Assembly (NCBI GenBank): GCA_934193545.1
Contig: CAKPVL010000006.1
Coordinates: 1-49,344 of the forward strand
Reading direction: 5' to 3'
Length of the DNA stretch: 49,344 nt
Source of the DNA: an uncultured Granulicatella sp.
GTDB taxonomy: Bacteria > Bacillota > Bacilli > Lactobacillales > Aerococcaceae
The first letter of the stretch is position 1, and each line of letters starts with the position of its first letter. A model generated the notes under the pieces. The model had not been told where the DNA came from. It saw nothing but the letters and a program-made list of their open reading frames with translations, and made no database searches. This document shows, piece after piece, positions 26,691 through 34,810 of this stretch. Both the position numbers and the translations under genes were made by a program.

Positions 26691-27536
26691 TTAACCCCAG
26701 AATTTAACTCCTAGTACATTTCCTAAGAAAGCAAGACCGATTCCGGCAACTAATAGAAGAACGATACAACGTAATGGCGTCCATTTTTTACGCGCTAATA
26801 AGTAGTAAAGTCCTAAAGTAATTCCTAATGGAATTAATTTTGGTAATACACCATCTAAAATTGCTTGGATAACAATTGGTTTTTCACCGTTTGCGATTTC
26901 GATTCCTAATTTAGTACCACCATAAAGGCTAGTTAAAGCCCCAACAACGAATACTCCAAGGATTGAAGCAGCACGAGTGAATTCTTTGGCATTTGCAGTA
27001 AAGATACCAATTGCGTCAGTTCCTAAGTTATAAGACCAGTGCATTAACCAGTAACGAATTACAAATTGGAAGATATTAAATACCGCTAAGAATAGTAATG
27101 GTCCAGCGATGCTTCCTTTTAATGCAAAGTCTGAAGAAATACCGGCTACGATTGGAACTAATGTGAACCAGAATAAAGCGTCACCGATACCGCCCAATGG
27201 TCCCATTGCAGCAACACGTACCGCACGGATTGTTGGGATATCTGCTTTGTTTTGTTCAAGAGATAATACAATCCCCATTACGAATGTTACTAAGAATGGG
27301 TGAGTATTAAAGAACTCTAAGTTATGAGACATTGATGCTGCTAAGTCATCTTTGTCTGTATGGATTTTTTCCAACCCTGGTAAAATACCGTATAACCAGC
27401 CACCTGCTTGCATACGTTCATAGTTGAAAGAAGATTGTAAGAAAATTGAACGCCATGCCATTTTGTTTAACGTTGCTTTATCTAAGCGAGGAGCAGGCGT
27501 TTGGTTTTTATAAGAATCTGGAATATTATATGCCAT
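26691..27536 (-). CDS. PTS mannose/fructose/sorbose family IID component
   Basis: A 281-residue IID protein of the mannose-type PTS, a membrane subunit forming the channel with IIC. Seen are WRSIFLQSSFNYERMQAGGWLYGILPGLEKI (read as SFNYERMQAGGW and LYGILPGL, near residues 24-55), GPLGGIGDALFWFTLVPI near 115-132 and C-terminal membrane helices. The ATG at 27536 follows GGAGGTG at proper spacing; a start five codons earlier would include that ribosome-binding site in the coding sequence. It overlaps the IIC gene by 11 bases and is last in the IIB-IIC-IID unit. Confidence 0.93.
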   Translation of the reverse strand: MAYNIPDSYKNQTPAPRLDKATLNKMAWRSIFLQSSFNYERMQAGGWLYGILPGLEKIHTDKDDLAASMSHNLEFFNTHPFLVTFVMGIVLSLEQNKADIPTIRAVRVAAMGPLGGIGDALFWFTLVPIVAGISSDFALKGSIAGPLLFLAVFNIFQFVIRYWLMHWSYNLGTDAIGIFTANAKEFTRAASILGVFVVGALTSLYGGTKLGIEIANGEKPIVIQAILDGVLPKLIPLGITLGLYYLLARKKWTPLRCIVLLLVAGIGLAFLGNVLGVKFWG

Positions 27537-28338
27537 CTTCTTCACCTCCATCGTTCACAATGCTAGCACCCGCTGTTTTGAATTTTGTTTGGATTTGGAA
27601 ATCCCAGTATGCAATTGCAAAACCAATGAACGCTAATAATACTAATGCTGAACCTTCTAAGCTCTTGCTTGCTGATACAATGTTTGCTAAAGCAAAACCT
27701 AAGAAGTAGAAGCCCCATAGTTCTTTAGAAACCATTACTTTTAGTAAGATTGCGAACCCTACGAAGCGCATCATACCACCGGCAGCACCTAATCCTCCCA
27801 TGAACCATTCAGGAATAGATTTAGTTAAAGTATCCCCGATAGCTTGTCCACCGACGAAGAATAATACAACTACAAGACCAAAGATAGCTCCTAATGCAGC
27901 CATTGCTAAGTAGTTCAAGCGAGCAATTCCTTTTGGATTTGCATCGTGTGCATACTTATCAGCCACAGCCATCATTGGTGACATTAAAGCAAAGATTAAA
28001 GTAACGCCGTATTGACCTAAAAGCGCAAATGGAACAGCAGCACCTACTGCAGCAGCTGGTTCTAATTTAAGGCTGATAGCTAATACTGTCGCCATAATTC
28101 CGCCGATTACGGCATTAGGTGGTTGTGCTCCACCGACTGGCATGTTACCGATTGTCATTAATTGGTAAGTACCCCCAACAACTAACCCTGTTTGTACGTC
28201 GCCCAAAATAGCTCCGATCACTGGACCCATTACGATAGGTTGGTATAGTGATTCTAAAAAGCTGAATTGGTCAATCGCAGCAACAAAAGTTACAAGGAAT
28301 ACTAATAAAATTTGAATAAAACTTGCTTGCATATTCAT
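27526..28338 (-). CDS. PTS mannose/fructose/sorbose family IIC component
   Basis: A 270-residue polytopic IIC protein with about seven to eight membrane segments. The family motif GPVIGAILGDVQTGLVVGGTYQLMTIG (residues about 38-64, seen as GAILGDVQTGLVVGGTYQL) and GGAQPPNAVIGGIMAT (69-84) are present. It carries the sugar through the membrane together with IID. The N terminus may begin at MNMQ or two residues later, since AAGGGG lies close to the first ATG. Sequence resemblance of IIB/IIC to N-acetylgalactosamine-type systems is an impression, so the substrate is open. Confidence 0.92.
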   Translation of the reverse strand: MNMQASFIQILLVFLVTFVAAIDQFSFLESLYQPIVMGPVIGAILGDVQTGLVVGGTYQLMTIGNMPVGGAQPPNAVIGGIMATVLAISLKLEPAAAVGAAVPFALLGQYGVTLIFALMSPMMAVADKYAHDANPKGIARLNYLAMAALGAIFGLVVVLFFVGGQAIGDTLTKSIPEWFMGGLGAAGGMMRFVGFAILLKVMVSKELWGFYFLGFALANIVSASKSLEGSALVLLAFIGFAIAYWDFQIQTKFKTAGASIVNDGGEEDGI

Positions 28339-28360
28339 TGACCCCTTTTATAAATAAAAA

Positions 28361-28837
28361 TTATTGGAATAATTTCGAAACGTCTTCTTTTCCTTCAGTT
28401 GGTACTTTCTGAATTTCAAGTTCGACACCTAACTCCTGCAGTCTTCTGAATGCAGCAACATCTGCATCATCAACCGCAACAACACCTGCTACTTGGCGTT
28501 TTCCTTCCGCCATGTGCATGTTCCCAATGTTAACCTTCTTGATTGGCACTCCTCCCTCTACTAATTTCACTACGTCTTGAGGATTTTCACAAATGATGAA
28601 AATCAACTGACGGTCTGCTGCCTTACCGATGACATTAATCGTTTTTTCAATAGTGAAATAACGAGTTTGTGCACCAGTTGGAGCAGCCATATCCATTAAC
28701 CCTTGACGCATCGGATCCGCAGCTACTTTATCGTTAGCAACAAGCAGTAGGTTGGCCCCTAAGTAAGATGACCATTGAGTTGCAACTTGACCGTGAATCA
28801 TACGATTGTCAATTCGTGTTAATAAAATATTTGGCAT
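28361..28837 (-). CDS. PTS mannose/fructose/sorbose family IIB component
   Basis: A 158-residue cytosolic IIB protein. The phosphorylated histidine is in RIDNRMIHGQVATQW (His14 in the chosen frame). FIICENPQDVVKLVEGGVPIKKVNIGNMH (about 78-106, seen as LVEGGVPIKKVNIGNMH) is typical of the IIB of hexosamine-type (AgaB/AgaV-like) systems. I chose the ATG at 28837 because AAAGGAG lies ten bases upstream, while an earlier in-frame ATG at 28855 would contain it. This gene is the first of an IIB-IIC-IID unit with its own promoter; the matching IIA is encoded in a separate unit 1 kb upstream. Confidence 0.93.
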   Translation of the reverse strand: MPNILLTRIDNRMIHGQVATQWSSYLGANLLLVANDKVAADPMRQGLMDMAAPTGAQTRYFTIEKTINVIGKAADRQLIFIICENPQDVVKLVEGGVPIKKVNIGNMHMAEGKRQVAGVVAVDDADVAAFRRLQELGVELEIQKVPTEGKEDVSKLFQ

Positions 28838-28869
28838 TACTAGCTCTCCTTTCATAAAAAGCTAAATTC

Positions 28870-28907
28870 ATTATACATAATTATTCGATTTTTTGGAAGC
28901 GTTTTAG
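28870..28907 (-). promoter_or_regulatory. Promoter with overlapping cre-like site upstream of PTS IIBCD
   Basis: Minus strand TATAAT (28870-28875) lies 17 bases after a weak -35 TTCCAA. A cre-like core TTGGAAGCGTTTTAG (28893-28907, plus strand) overlaps the -35, matching the CcpA consensus except for the last two specified bases. This suggests catabolite repression. Confidence 0.6.
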
Positions 28908-29091
28908 TAAAACTTTTTTAATAAATTCTTCATTTTTGAGTTTCTATTACATTTTTGTATTGTTAATTTGTAAAACATTATATATAAATGCTTTTTCCAC
29001 CACTTTGATGTCAGACAACTCTCACTAATCTCTACAAATATATTTGAAATTCTTCACAATTACCAAAGTCCCCCCTCAAAATTTTTCCCAT
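28908..29091. other. AT-rich gene-free stretch upstream of PTS IIBCD
   Basis: About 180 bases of very AT-rich sequence between the IIBCD promoter/cre and the terminator of the upstream unit. I see no open reading frame with a ribosome-binding site, no RNA-gene signature and no sigma-54 -24/-12 element of the kind that LevR-controlled mannose PTS operons use. Confidence 0.5.
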
Positions 29092-29120
29092 AAAAAAAGA
29101 AGCTTAGAATCTAAGCTTCC
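29092..29120 (-). terminator. Intrinsic terminator of the IIA-YajC-like unit
   Basis: Minus strand GAAGCTTAGA-TTCTAAGCTTC hairpin followed by seven T residues, immediately after the 161-residue membrane protein gene. It separates the IIA unit from the IIBCD unit. Confidence 0.88.
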
Positions 29121-29128
29121 ATTTCACT

Positions 29129-29614
29129 TTATTTTGATTTTCCGATAATAGAACTAGTTCCACTGATAGTCACGATAACACCAAACGCAATGATAATCAT
29201 TCGATTGACCATCTCTCCTGAGACAAAGAAACTTCCAGCGATAATCAGAACTCCTGCTAAACTAACGAGTAACGTTTTAGCAAGCGATCCTTGCTGTTCA
29301 TTTTGCTTCGCTCGGTTTAACTCTCCTTCTTGAACTCCCTTTTGCACCACATACTTTGGTAAAATACTTTTCAGATACGCCACTGTTGAAAGCGCGTAAA
29401 ATAACGCTCCTACAAATACGCATAACAACACATCACTCGGAAAGAAACTATAGAAAATAGCTCCTAGTGCAAATGCAATAACAAAGCGATGTCTAAAGGC
29501 ATTAAAAGTCACTAAGTCATCTTTCGGAATATGATAAACCGTCTTTAAGAATGGCAAATAGAAATAATCCTTACCGTCAGCTCCTGTATAAAACTCTCCA
29601 AAAATCGATTGCAT
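29129..29614 (-). CDS. Unknown membrane protein in the PTS locus
   Basis: A 161-residue protein that I cannot assign to a family. It has a soluble N-terminal segment (1-45, rich in Tyr, Phe and Asp), two hydrophobic segments (about 46-65 and 66-86), a charged loop with KGVQEGELNRAKQNEQQG (about 91-110), and two further hydrophobic segments (about 112-130 and 137-155). There is no signal peptide or cysteine pair. It begins 12 bases after the YajC-like gene, with GGTGA before the ATG, and its transcript ends at a hairpin just downstream. Its position suggests a link to the PTS or to the YajC-like protein, but no function can be read from the sequence. Confidence 0.75.
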   Translation of the reverse strand: MQSIFGEFYTGADGKDYFYLPFLKTVYHIPKDDLVTFNAFRHRFVIAFALGAIFYSFFPSDVLLCVFVGALFYALSTVAYLKSILPKYVVQKGVQEGELNRAKQNEQQGSLAKTLLVSLAGVLIIAGSFFVSGEMVNRMIIIAFGVIVTISGTSSIIGKSK

Positions 29615-29625
29615 ACAGTCACCGC

Positions 29626-29901
29626 TTATAAGACTTCAGAAATTGCAAAACGAGATACCGTAATCACGACGCCTTTTGCAATCTCAACATCCACTTTTTC
29701 TTCGTCAACTTTCTTTACAGTACCATATAATCCATTCGCACAGACAACACGTTTTCCAACTTGTAATGCTTCATGTAATTTCTCAAAATACTGTTGCTGA
29801 CGCTTCATATTTTTTCTTGAGAAGATATAATAAATCCCTAAAATCACAACAACAAATACGATGAACGTAAGGGAACTCACTAGAATAATATTGGCAGTCA
29901 T
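29626..29901 (-). CDS. YajC-like single-pass membrane protein in PTS operon
   Basis: A 91-residue protein with one N-terminal membrane helix (about 4-27), a basic stretch RKNMKRQQQYFEKL and a C-terminal YajC-like domain (GKRVVCANGLYGTVKKVDEEKVDVEI). True YajC is an accessory of the SecDF-YajC complex and is encoded next to tgt or secDF. Copies located inside mannose-family PTS operons form a separate group and may assist insertion or stability of the PTS membrane subunits, which is inference. The ATG overlaps the IIA stop codon (TAATG), so translation is coupled. Confidence 0.82.
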   Translation of the reverse strand: MTANIILVSSLTFIVFVVVILGIYYIFSRKNMKRQQQYFEKLHEALQVGKRVVCANGLYGTVKKVDEEKVDVEIAKGVVITVSRFAISEVL

Positions 29902-30347
29902 TAAATCCCATCCTCGTCATCAAATTCATCGATATCATTATTTTGAATCGTTGGTAAACTTACTTGTTGAATCGCTTCTTTACCAGCTAACAAGCTTTGT
30001 GTTACCACGTCTTGTGCACTTGCAGCAAATTCACGTAACATTGCAATTTCAATCAGCATTGGTAAGTTTGTTCCAACAACAACTTCCACATTTTCAAAAT
30101 CAACAGAAGCTAACATAGCAGCCTTAAATGGACTTCCTCCTAAAAGGTCCGCAAATACAACGATTCCTTCTGTTTCTTCTTGCAATTCAGCCATTGCATT
30201 TCTTAAATTATTTTCAAGAGCATCCATTGGATCACTTTCTAAAAATGGTACTACGCGATATGCCGCTTGTTTTCCAGCGATCATCTCTAACGCTTGTCCC
30301 ACTCCAACAGCAAATTGTCCATGCCCAGTAAGAATTAACCCTATCAT
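29901..30347 (-). CDS. PTS mannose-family IIA component
   Basis: A 148-residue EIIA of the mannose superfamily. The phosphorylation site is His9 in GLILTGHGQFAVG. VVFADLLGGSPFKAAM (about 69-84) and VVVGTNLPMLIEIAML (about 94-109) are conserved, and an acidic tail ends the protein. It accepts phosphate from HPr and passes it to IIB. The unit is led by its own promoter with a palindromic operator and a cre-like site, separate from IIBCD, which is unusual because these subunits are normally in one transcript. The ribosome-binding site is AGGAGG. Confidence 0.92.
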   Translation of the reverse strand: MIGLILTGHGQFAVGVGQALEMIAGKQAAYRVVPFLESDPMDALENNLRNAMAELQEETEGIVVFADLLGGSPFKAAMLASVDFENVEVVVGTNLPMLIEIAMLREFAASAQDVVTQSLLAGKEAIQQVSLPTIQNNDIDEFDDEDGI

Positions 30348-30377
30348 TCCATTTCCTCCTAAATACTTAATACCTTA

Positions 30378-30428
30378 ATACTAGACCAGGTCTCATTAAA
30401 TAGCAAGCACAAATTAATGCGTTTTCAT
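30378..30428 (-). promoter_or_regulatory. Promoter, palindromic operator and cre-like site of the PTS IIA unit
   Basis: Minus strand -35 TTGCTA (30401-30406) and -10 TAGTAT (30378-30383) with a 17-base spacer. The perfect dyad AGACCTGGTCT (30383-30393) sits between the boxes and would block polymerase if bound; the half-site resembles operators of GntR-type regulators. A cre-like ATGAAAACGCATTAA (30414-30428, minus strand) fits the CcpA consensus at 14 of 15 positions. Confidence 0.65.
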
Positions 30429-30439
30429 AAATTTCCGTG

Positions 30440-30494
30440 AAAATAAAACGTGGAGCATTGCCGTTTCACTGGGGGGTGACAATACTCCACGTTT
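30440..30494 (-). terminator. Terminator of the fucose operon with a long C-rich loop
   Basis: A 15-pair stem (AAACGTGGAGTATTG with CAATGCTCCACGTTT, one wobble) encloses a 19-base loop with CCCCCC flanked by TCAC/GTGA, followed by TATTTTC on the minus strand. Confidence 0.8.
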
Positions 30495-30525
30495 AAAAGC
30501 TATACGAATTTTTTTATTTTACCGA

Positions 30526-31677
30526 TTAGAACAATTCTTTGTAGATAGCAATTGTTTCTTCTAATGTTGGCATGAATGGGTTACCTGGTGCACAAGCATC
30601 GATTAACGCATTCTTAGATAGATAATCGAAGTCGAAGTCTTTTTCTTCAATTCCTAATTCAGTTAATTTCTTAGGAATACCAACTGTTTCAGAAAGAGTT
30701 TCGATTTCTTTGATTGCATATGCTGCACATTCTTCGTCAGATTTACCTTCAGTTTGTAAACCTAAAGCTTTTGCAACATCACGGAATGCAGCTGGAACAC
30801 GTTTTGCATTTTCGCGTTCGATAATTGGTAATAACATTGCACAGCATACACCGTGTGGAAGTTTATAAACAGCACCTAATTGGTGAGCCATTGAGTGAAC
30901 ATAACCAAGTCCAGCGTTGTTGAATGACATACCGCCTAAGAAGATTGCGTTCACCATAGCTTCACGAGCTTCGATGTCATGGCCATCTTTAACCGCACGT
31001 GGTAAGTATTCTTTAATTAATTCAATTGCACCAATTGATAATTTCTTAGTAACGCCGTAAGCACCTGGAGTTACTAAAGCTTCAACCGCGTGAGTTAAAG
31101 CATCCATACCTGTTGCTGCAGTTAATGCTGCTGGTTTAGATACCATTAATTCAGGGTCATTTACTGAGATTAAAGCTAGGCTGTTTTTATCAACCATTAC
31201 CATTTTAACTTTTCTTTCTTCGTCTGTAATTACGTAGTTGATTGTAATTTCAGCTGAAGTACCTGCAGTTGTGTTGATAGCAACTACTGGTAAACCTTTT
31301 TTAGCAGATTTGTGTAATCCTTCGTAGTCTTGTGGTTTACCACCGTTTGTTGCAATAATTGAAATACAGCTTGCACAGTCTTGAGGTGATCCACCACCTA
31401 AGCTGATAATGAAGTCACAGTTGTTTTCTTTTACTGCAGCAACCCCATCGTTAACGTTTTTACAAGTTGGGTTTGGTTCTACATCAGAGTAAACAACGAA
31501 GTCCACACCTGCTTCTTTTAAAGGTCCTGTTACTTTAGGAAGAATATCACTTGATTCGATAAATTTATCCGTTACTAAAAGAGCTTTATGATATCCTAGT
31601 TCTTTTACGTAAGGTCCAATTTCTTTAACGACTCCTCTTCCGATTAAGTTAATTGCTGGTACATAAAATGTTGACAT
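30526..31677 (-). CDS. fucO: Lactaldehyde reductase (iron-dependent alcohol dehydrogenase)
   Basis: A 383-residue group III iron-dependent dehydrogenase that reduces L-lactaldehyde, the product of fuculose-1-phosphate cleavage, to 1,2-propanediol with NADH. Motifs are GGGSPQDCAS near residue 97 (NAD binding), the iron ligands in GMDALTHAVEAL (about 190-201) and NAGLGYVHSMAHQLGAVYKLPHG (about 253-275, seen as YVHSMAHQLG and LPHG). The family is functionally mixed, but its place as last gene of a complete fuc operon makes FucO the sensible call. It follows fucU by 29 bases and is followed by a strong terminator. Confidence 0.92.
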   Translation of the reverse strand: MSTFYVPAINLIGRGVVKEIGPYVKELGYHKALLVTDKFIESSDILPKVTGPLKEAGVDFVVYSDVEPNPTCKNVNDGVAAVKENNCDFIISLGGGSPQDCASCISIIATNGGKPQDYEGLHKSAKKGLPVVAINTTAGTSAEITINYVITDEERKVKMVMVDKNSLALISVNDPELMVSKPAALTAATGMDALTHAVEALVTPGAYGVTKKLSIGAIELIKEYLPRAVKDGHDIEAREAMVNAIFLGGMSFNNAGLGYVHSMAHQLGAVYKLPHGVCCAMLLPIIERENAKRVPAAFRDVAKALGLQTEGKSDEECAAYAIKEIETLSETVGIPKKLTELGIEEKDFDFDYLSKNALIDACAPGNPFMPTLEETIAIYKELF

Positions 31678-31706
31678 AATTTTTCTCTCCTAACTAGTAA
31701 GTAAGT

Positions 31707-32129
31707 TTATAAAACACCTTTTTTCAAGATGATGTTTCCGTACAAGGCACTTTCTCCTGTTTGAATCACTAGATAAGCGTCTTTAGCTTGTTCGTAAAAC
31801 TCAAATCGTTCGAACTCTTTAATCGCTGCTCCTGGGTGACTTTCTTCTAAGAGACGTTTATATTCGTCCCAAATCACCGGAACAGTTGGATCTCCCGGAA
31901 CGACTTGCATTAATCCTGCTTGATATGAACTGTAAGTATCTAATGGCAATACTTGTAGAATTGCTTCTAAAGCCACTGGAACACCATGTCCGTCCATACG
32001 AATCACTCGTTGGCCGATACGATGAGCTGGGAAGTTTGCGTCCGCAAGTACCAATTCATCTCCATGTCCCATCTCCATTAAATATTTCACAAGTTCTGGG
32101 CTTAAAATTTTAGGAATTTGTTTTAACAT
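31707..32129 (-). CDS. fucU: L-fucose mutarotase (RbsD/FucU family)
   Basis: A 140-residue RbsD/FucU protein that interconverts the alpha and beta anomers of L-fucose. Conserved positions are MGHGDELVLADANFPAH (residues 20-36) with the catalytic His and Asp, and ALYGNIILKKGV at the C terminus. Its length matches FucU. The start ATG shares a base with the fucK stop (TAATG), so the two are coupled. In this operon it would speed supply of the anomer accepted by the isomerase. Confidence 0.92.
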   Translation of the reverse strand: MLKQIPKILSPELVKYLMEMGHGDELVLADANFPAHRIGQRVIRMDGHGVPVALEAILQVLPLDTYSSYQAGLMQVVPGDPTVPVIWDEYKRLLEESHPGAAIKEFERFEFYEQAKDAYLVIQTGESALYGNIILKKGVL

Positions 32130-33613
32130 TACTGAATTCCTCTCTTCACTTTATTGAATTTCAAGCGAATTTCTTCTAAATTTGCAATCGCGCGACTTTC
32201 ATAACGCGTTACTGGTTCTGAAGCCTTGATAATGTCTTGTGCTTCTTTGCGACTTGAAATCACGCCAAGAGTTAGCATTTGTGACAAGATATTTCCAAGT
32301 GCACTCGCTTCGACAGGGCCAGTAATAACTGTACGTCCTGTAAAGTCTGCCGTTAACTGGCAAAGCAATTTGTTTTGAATTCCTCCGCCGACCATTTGAA
32401 CAGTGGTCATTTCGTGTTTTGTCAATTGCTCTAATTGAGTAATTGTTTCTAGATAAGTTAAAGCTAAACTTTCTAGAACGACACGAACGATTTGACCTTT
32501 CGTTTGCGGAATTTTTTGTCCACTCACTTTACACCATTCTTTAATTTTTGTTTCCATTTCTCCAGGAGAAGCGAAAACTGGGTCGTTTGGATGAATCCAA
32601 GTTTGGTTGTCCGTTACTTCTTCGGCTAATGTGACCATTTCGCCAAAGCCAACTTCTTCCCCTTGCAAGCGCCAGTCGCGTTGTAATTCTTGAATAATCC
32701 ACATTCCTGTTGTGTTTTGTAAGAGACGATATTTACCATCAAAACATCCTTCATTTGTAAGTCCTGAGGCAAATGCTTCTTCCGTAACAACAGGTTCGTC
32801 AGATTCTGTTCCGACAAGCGACCAAGTACCACATGAGATAAAGACAGTGCCTTTTTCATGTTCATATGGAATCGCAAGTACTGCAGCAGCTGTATCATGT
32901 CCAGCCCCTGCAATCACGTCAAATGGATCTACTTTCAACTGTTGAGTGATGCGTGGTGATAATTGTCTTAAGACCTCACCATTCTTCGTTGGCGTTGTGA
33001 ACCATTTACGCGGAATGTCTAAGCGTTCAAACACTTCTTCTGAGAAGTCTTGTGTAAAAATATCCAGTAATCCACTTGTACTTGCAATCGTGTATTCATT
33101 TGAGAGTACACCTGAAAGTAAGTAGTTGATTAAATCTGGGATAAACAACACGCGTTGAACGATATTTCTTAATTGTGGTTTTTCTTGCAAATCTGAATAG
33201 ATTTGTAAGACCGTATTAATGGTTGCAGGCTGCACACCTGTTTTTTGGAATAATTCTTTCTTCGAGATAGCGTTATAAAATGACTCCTCGTATCGACCCA
33301 TTCGGTTATCTCTGTAACAATGTGGTTGATAGAGCAAATCTCCATTTTGATCTAGATAGGCATAGTCTACTCCCCATGTATCAACAGAGATGGAACGAAT
33401 CGGAATCGAATCTTTGGAAGCCTTCTTGATTCCTTGCTTAATTTCTCCAAACAAGTGCAACAAATTCCAATACAAACCATCATTAAGATTCACCGGTTCG
33501 TTTTTGAACCGATGAACCTCTGATAATTGGAGGGAGTGCCCGTCATAAATCGCCTGCATAACACGTCCTGAACTTGCGCCTAAATCAATGGCTAATAATT
33601 TAATCAAGCTCAT
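32129..33613 (-). CDS. fucK: L-fuculokinase (rhamnulokinase-type FGGY kinase)
   Basis: A 494-residue FGGY carbohydrate kinase. The N-terminal nucleotide site is LAIDLGASSGRVM (7-19), followed by SVDTWGVDYAYLD (about 75), GAGHDTAAA (about 237), SCGTWSLVGTE (about 261) and MVGGGIQNKLLCQLTAD near 410. The sequence is closer to RhaB than to E. coli FucK, as in streptococcal fucose operons where such an enzyme acts on L-fuculose. The neighbours fucI, fucA and fucU decide for fuculose here; rhamnulose is the alternative. It makes fuculose 1-phosphate for the aldolase. Confidence 0.9.
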   Translation of the reverse strand: MSLIKLLAIDLGASSGRVMQAIYDGHSLQLSEVHRFKNEPVNLNDGLYWNLLHLFGEIKQGIKKASKDSIPIRSISVDTWGVDYAYLDQNGDLLYQPHCYRDNRMGRYEESFYNAISKKELFQKTGVQPATINTVLQIYSDLQEKPQLRNIVQRVLFIPDLINYLLSGVLSNEYTIASTSGLLDIFTQDFSEEVFERLDIPRKWFTTPTKNGEVLRQLSPRITQQLKVDPFDVIAGAGHDTAAAVLAIPYEHEKGTVFISCGTWSLVGTESDEPVVTEEAFASGLTNEGCFDGKYRLLQNTTGMWIIQELQRDWRLQGEEVGFGEMVTLAEEVTDNQTWIHPNDPVFASPGEMETKIKEWCKVSGQKIPQTKGQIVRVVLESLALTYLETITQLEQLTKHEMTTVQMVGGGIQNKLLCQLTADFTGRTVITGPVEASALGNILSQMLTLGVISSRKEAQDIIKASEPVTRYESRAIANLEEIRLKFNKVKRGIQ

Positions 33614-33643
33614 GTTTTCTCCTCCATTACTAATCCCTATTTT

Positions 33644-34732
33644 TTATTCGTATAGTAAAGCTTTGATTTCTTCGCTATCGATGTTCTTAGCGTCATACCA
33701 TTTAGAACCAGTATCCACGTCTTTAACTGTTTCACCTTTAGCTGCAGCGATTGCTAATTTAACAGCTTGGTAACCAATTTGAACTGGGTCTTGAGTTACA
33801 GAACCAACGAAGATTCCTTTACGGATAGCATCTTGTTGTAATGCACCTGAGTCGAAACCAACAGCTAAGATCTTGTCTGCGCCAAGTTTAGATTCTTTGA
33901 AACCACCGTTAGCGTTGATGATTGCTTTAGCAGCGAATTCGTTTGAACCATAGATTGCAACAGTGTCTTCTTTTTCAAGAACTGTAGAAGCTTCAGTTTT
34001 ACCTGCAGCATCGTCTACTTGAGCTGGAACACGAACTTCAATAACAACTTTAGCATCAGCTTCAGCTACATCATTTTTGAATTTGTCATGTCCAGTTACA
34101 GCAGTTTTAATGCCTTTTTTGTTTAATAATTCAACCATTTTATCAATGAAACCTTTTGTTCTTTGAGTGATTGAAAGTGAGTTAACTTCTTGAGAAACAA
34201 CCCCGATACGAACTTTCTTGTCGCCGACTTTGCTTTCAAGTAATTTGAATAAGTGTTCAGCAGCGTTACCACCAGCAGCATGGTTGTCTGTTGATGCAGT
34301 AGCTTTGATAGCTCCTTCTGGTGCTCCTGGAACCCCTGAGTCAAATCCGATAATAGGAATGTTTTTAGATTGTGCTTGTTTAATCGCATCTAATTCTGCT
34401 TCAGTATCTAATGCAGCTAAAGCGATTGCTTTTGGATTTTTGTTGATCGCATTGTTTAATTGTTCCAATTGTTCTGCGATTGCTGTTTCATTTTGAGGTC
34501 CTACGAAAGTAATTTTAGCACCTAATTCTTGAGCTGCTTTTTCAGCCCCTTTGTTTACAGCTTTCCAGAAGTCATGTTGGAACCCTTTAGCGATTACTTC
34601 TACTTTGAAGTCTCCGCTTGCTTGAGCTTTATCTTTTCCACCGTCAGCATTTGATTTATTTGAAGTACATCCTGCTAATAAAGCAGAAGCACAAGCTAGA
34701 GTTGCAATTGCATATTTAAATGATTTTTTCAT
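33644..34732 (-). CDS. Sugar ABC transporter substrate-binding lipoprotein (probable L-fucose)
   Basis: A 362-residue type I periplasmic binding protein (RbsB-like) with signal peptide and lipobox ALLAGC (Cys22). The mature domain has the ribose-binding fold (FKVEVIAKGFQHDFWKAVNKG at its start, FDSGVPGA near 130, VAIYGSNEFAAKAI near 260). It captures a monosaccharide outside the cell for the adjoining permease and ATPase. L-fucose is inferred from the operon. It lies after the permease gene with a 78-base gap containing a small hairpin, which may raise its mRNA level relative to the membrane subunits. Sugar binding would need testing because the family covers many pentoses and hexoses. Confidence 0.9.
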   Translation of the reverse strand: MKKSFKYAIATLACASALLAGCTSNKSNADGGKDKAQASGDFKVEVIAKGFQHDFWKAVNKGAEKAAQELGAKITFVGPQNETAIAEQLEQLNNAINKNPKAIALAALDTEAELDAIKQAQSKNIPIIGFDSGVPGAPEGAIKATASTDNHAAGGNAAEHLFKLLESKVGDKKVRIGVVSQEVNSLSITQRTKGFIDKMVELLNKKGIKTAVTGHDKFKNDVAEADAKVVIEVRVPAQVDDAAGKTEASTVLEKEDTVAIYGSNEFAAKAIINANGGFKESKLGADKILAVGFDSGALQQDAIRKGIFVGSVTQDPVQIGYQAVKLAIAAAKGETVKDVDTGSKWYDAKNIDSEEIKALLYE

Positions 34733-34763
34733 GATTTTTTCTCCTTTATATGTCCTTTTTGAC

Positions 34764-34777
34764 CCTTCATTTGAAGG
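34764..34777 (-). other. Small intercistronic hairpin between permease and binding protein
   Basis: CCTTC-AAAT-GAAGG dyad on the minus strand, 32 bases upstream of the binding-protein start, with no T run. It could stabilise the downstream mRNA. Confidence 0.4.
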
Positions 34778-34810
34778 AATCTTCCCAACTCATTGTGTAC
34801 AATATCAAAC

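Noticed and set aside
28908..29091. Sigma-54 promoter for the mannose PTS
   Set aside because: No TGGCAC-N5-TTGC-type element is found; a sigma-A promoter with cre-like site is visible nearer to the IIB gene.
30348..30525. Small gene or RNA gene between fucO and PTS IIA
   Set aside because: The space is explained by a terminator, a promoter, a dyad and a cre-like site; no frame with a ribosome-binding site is seen.
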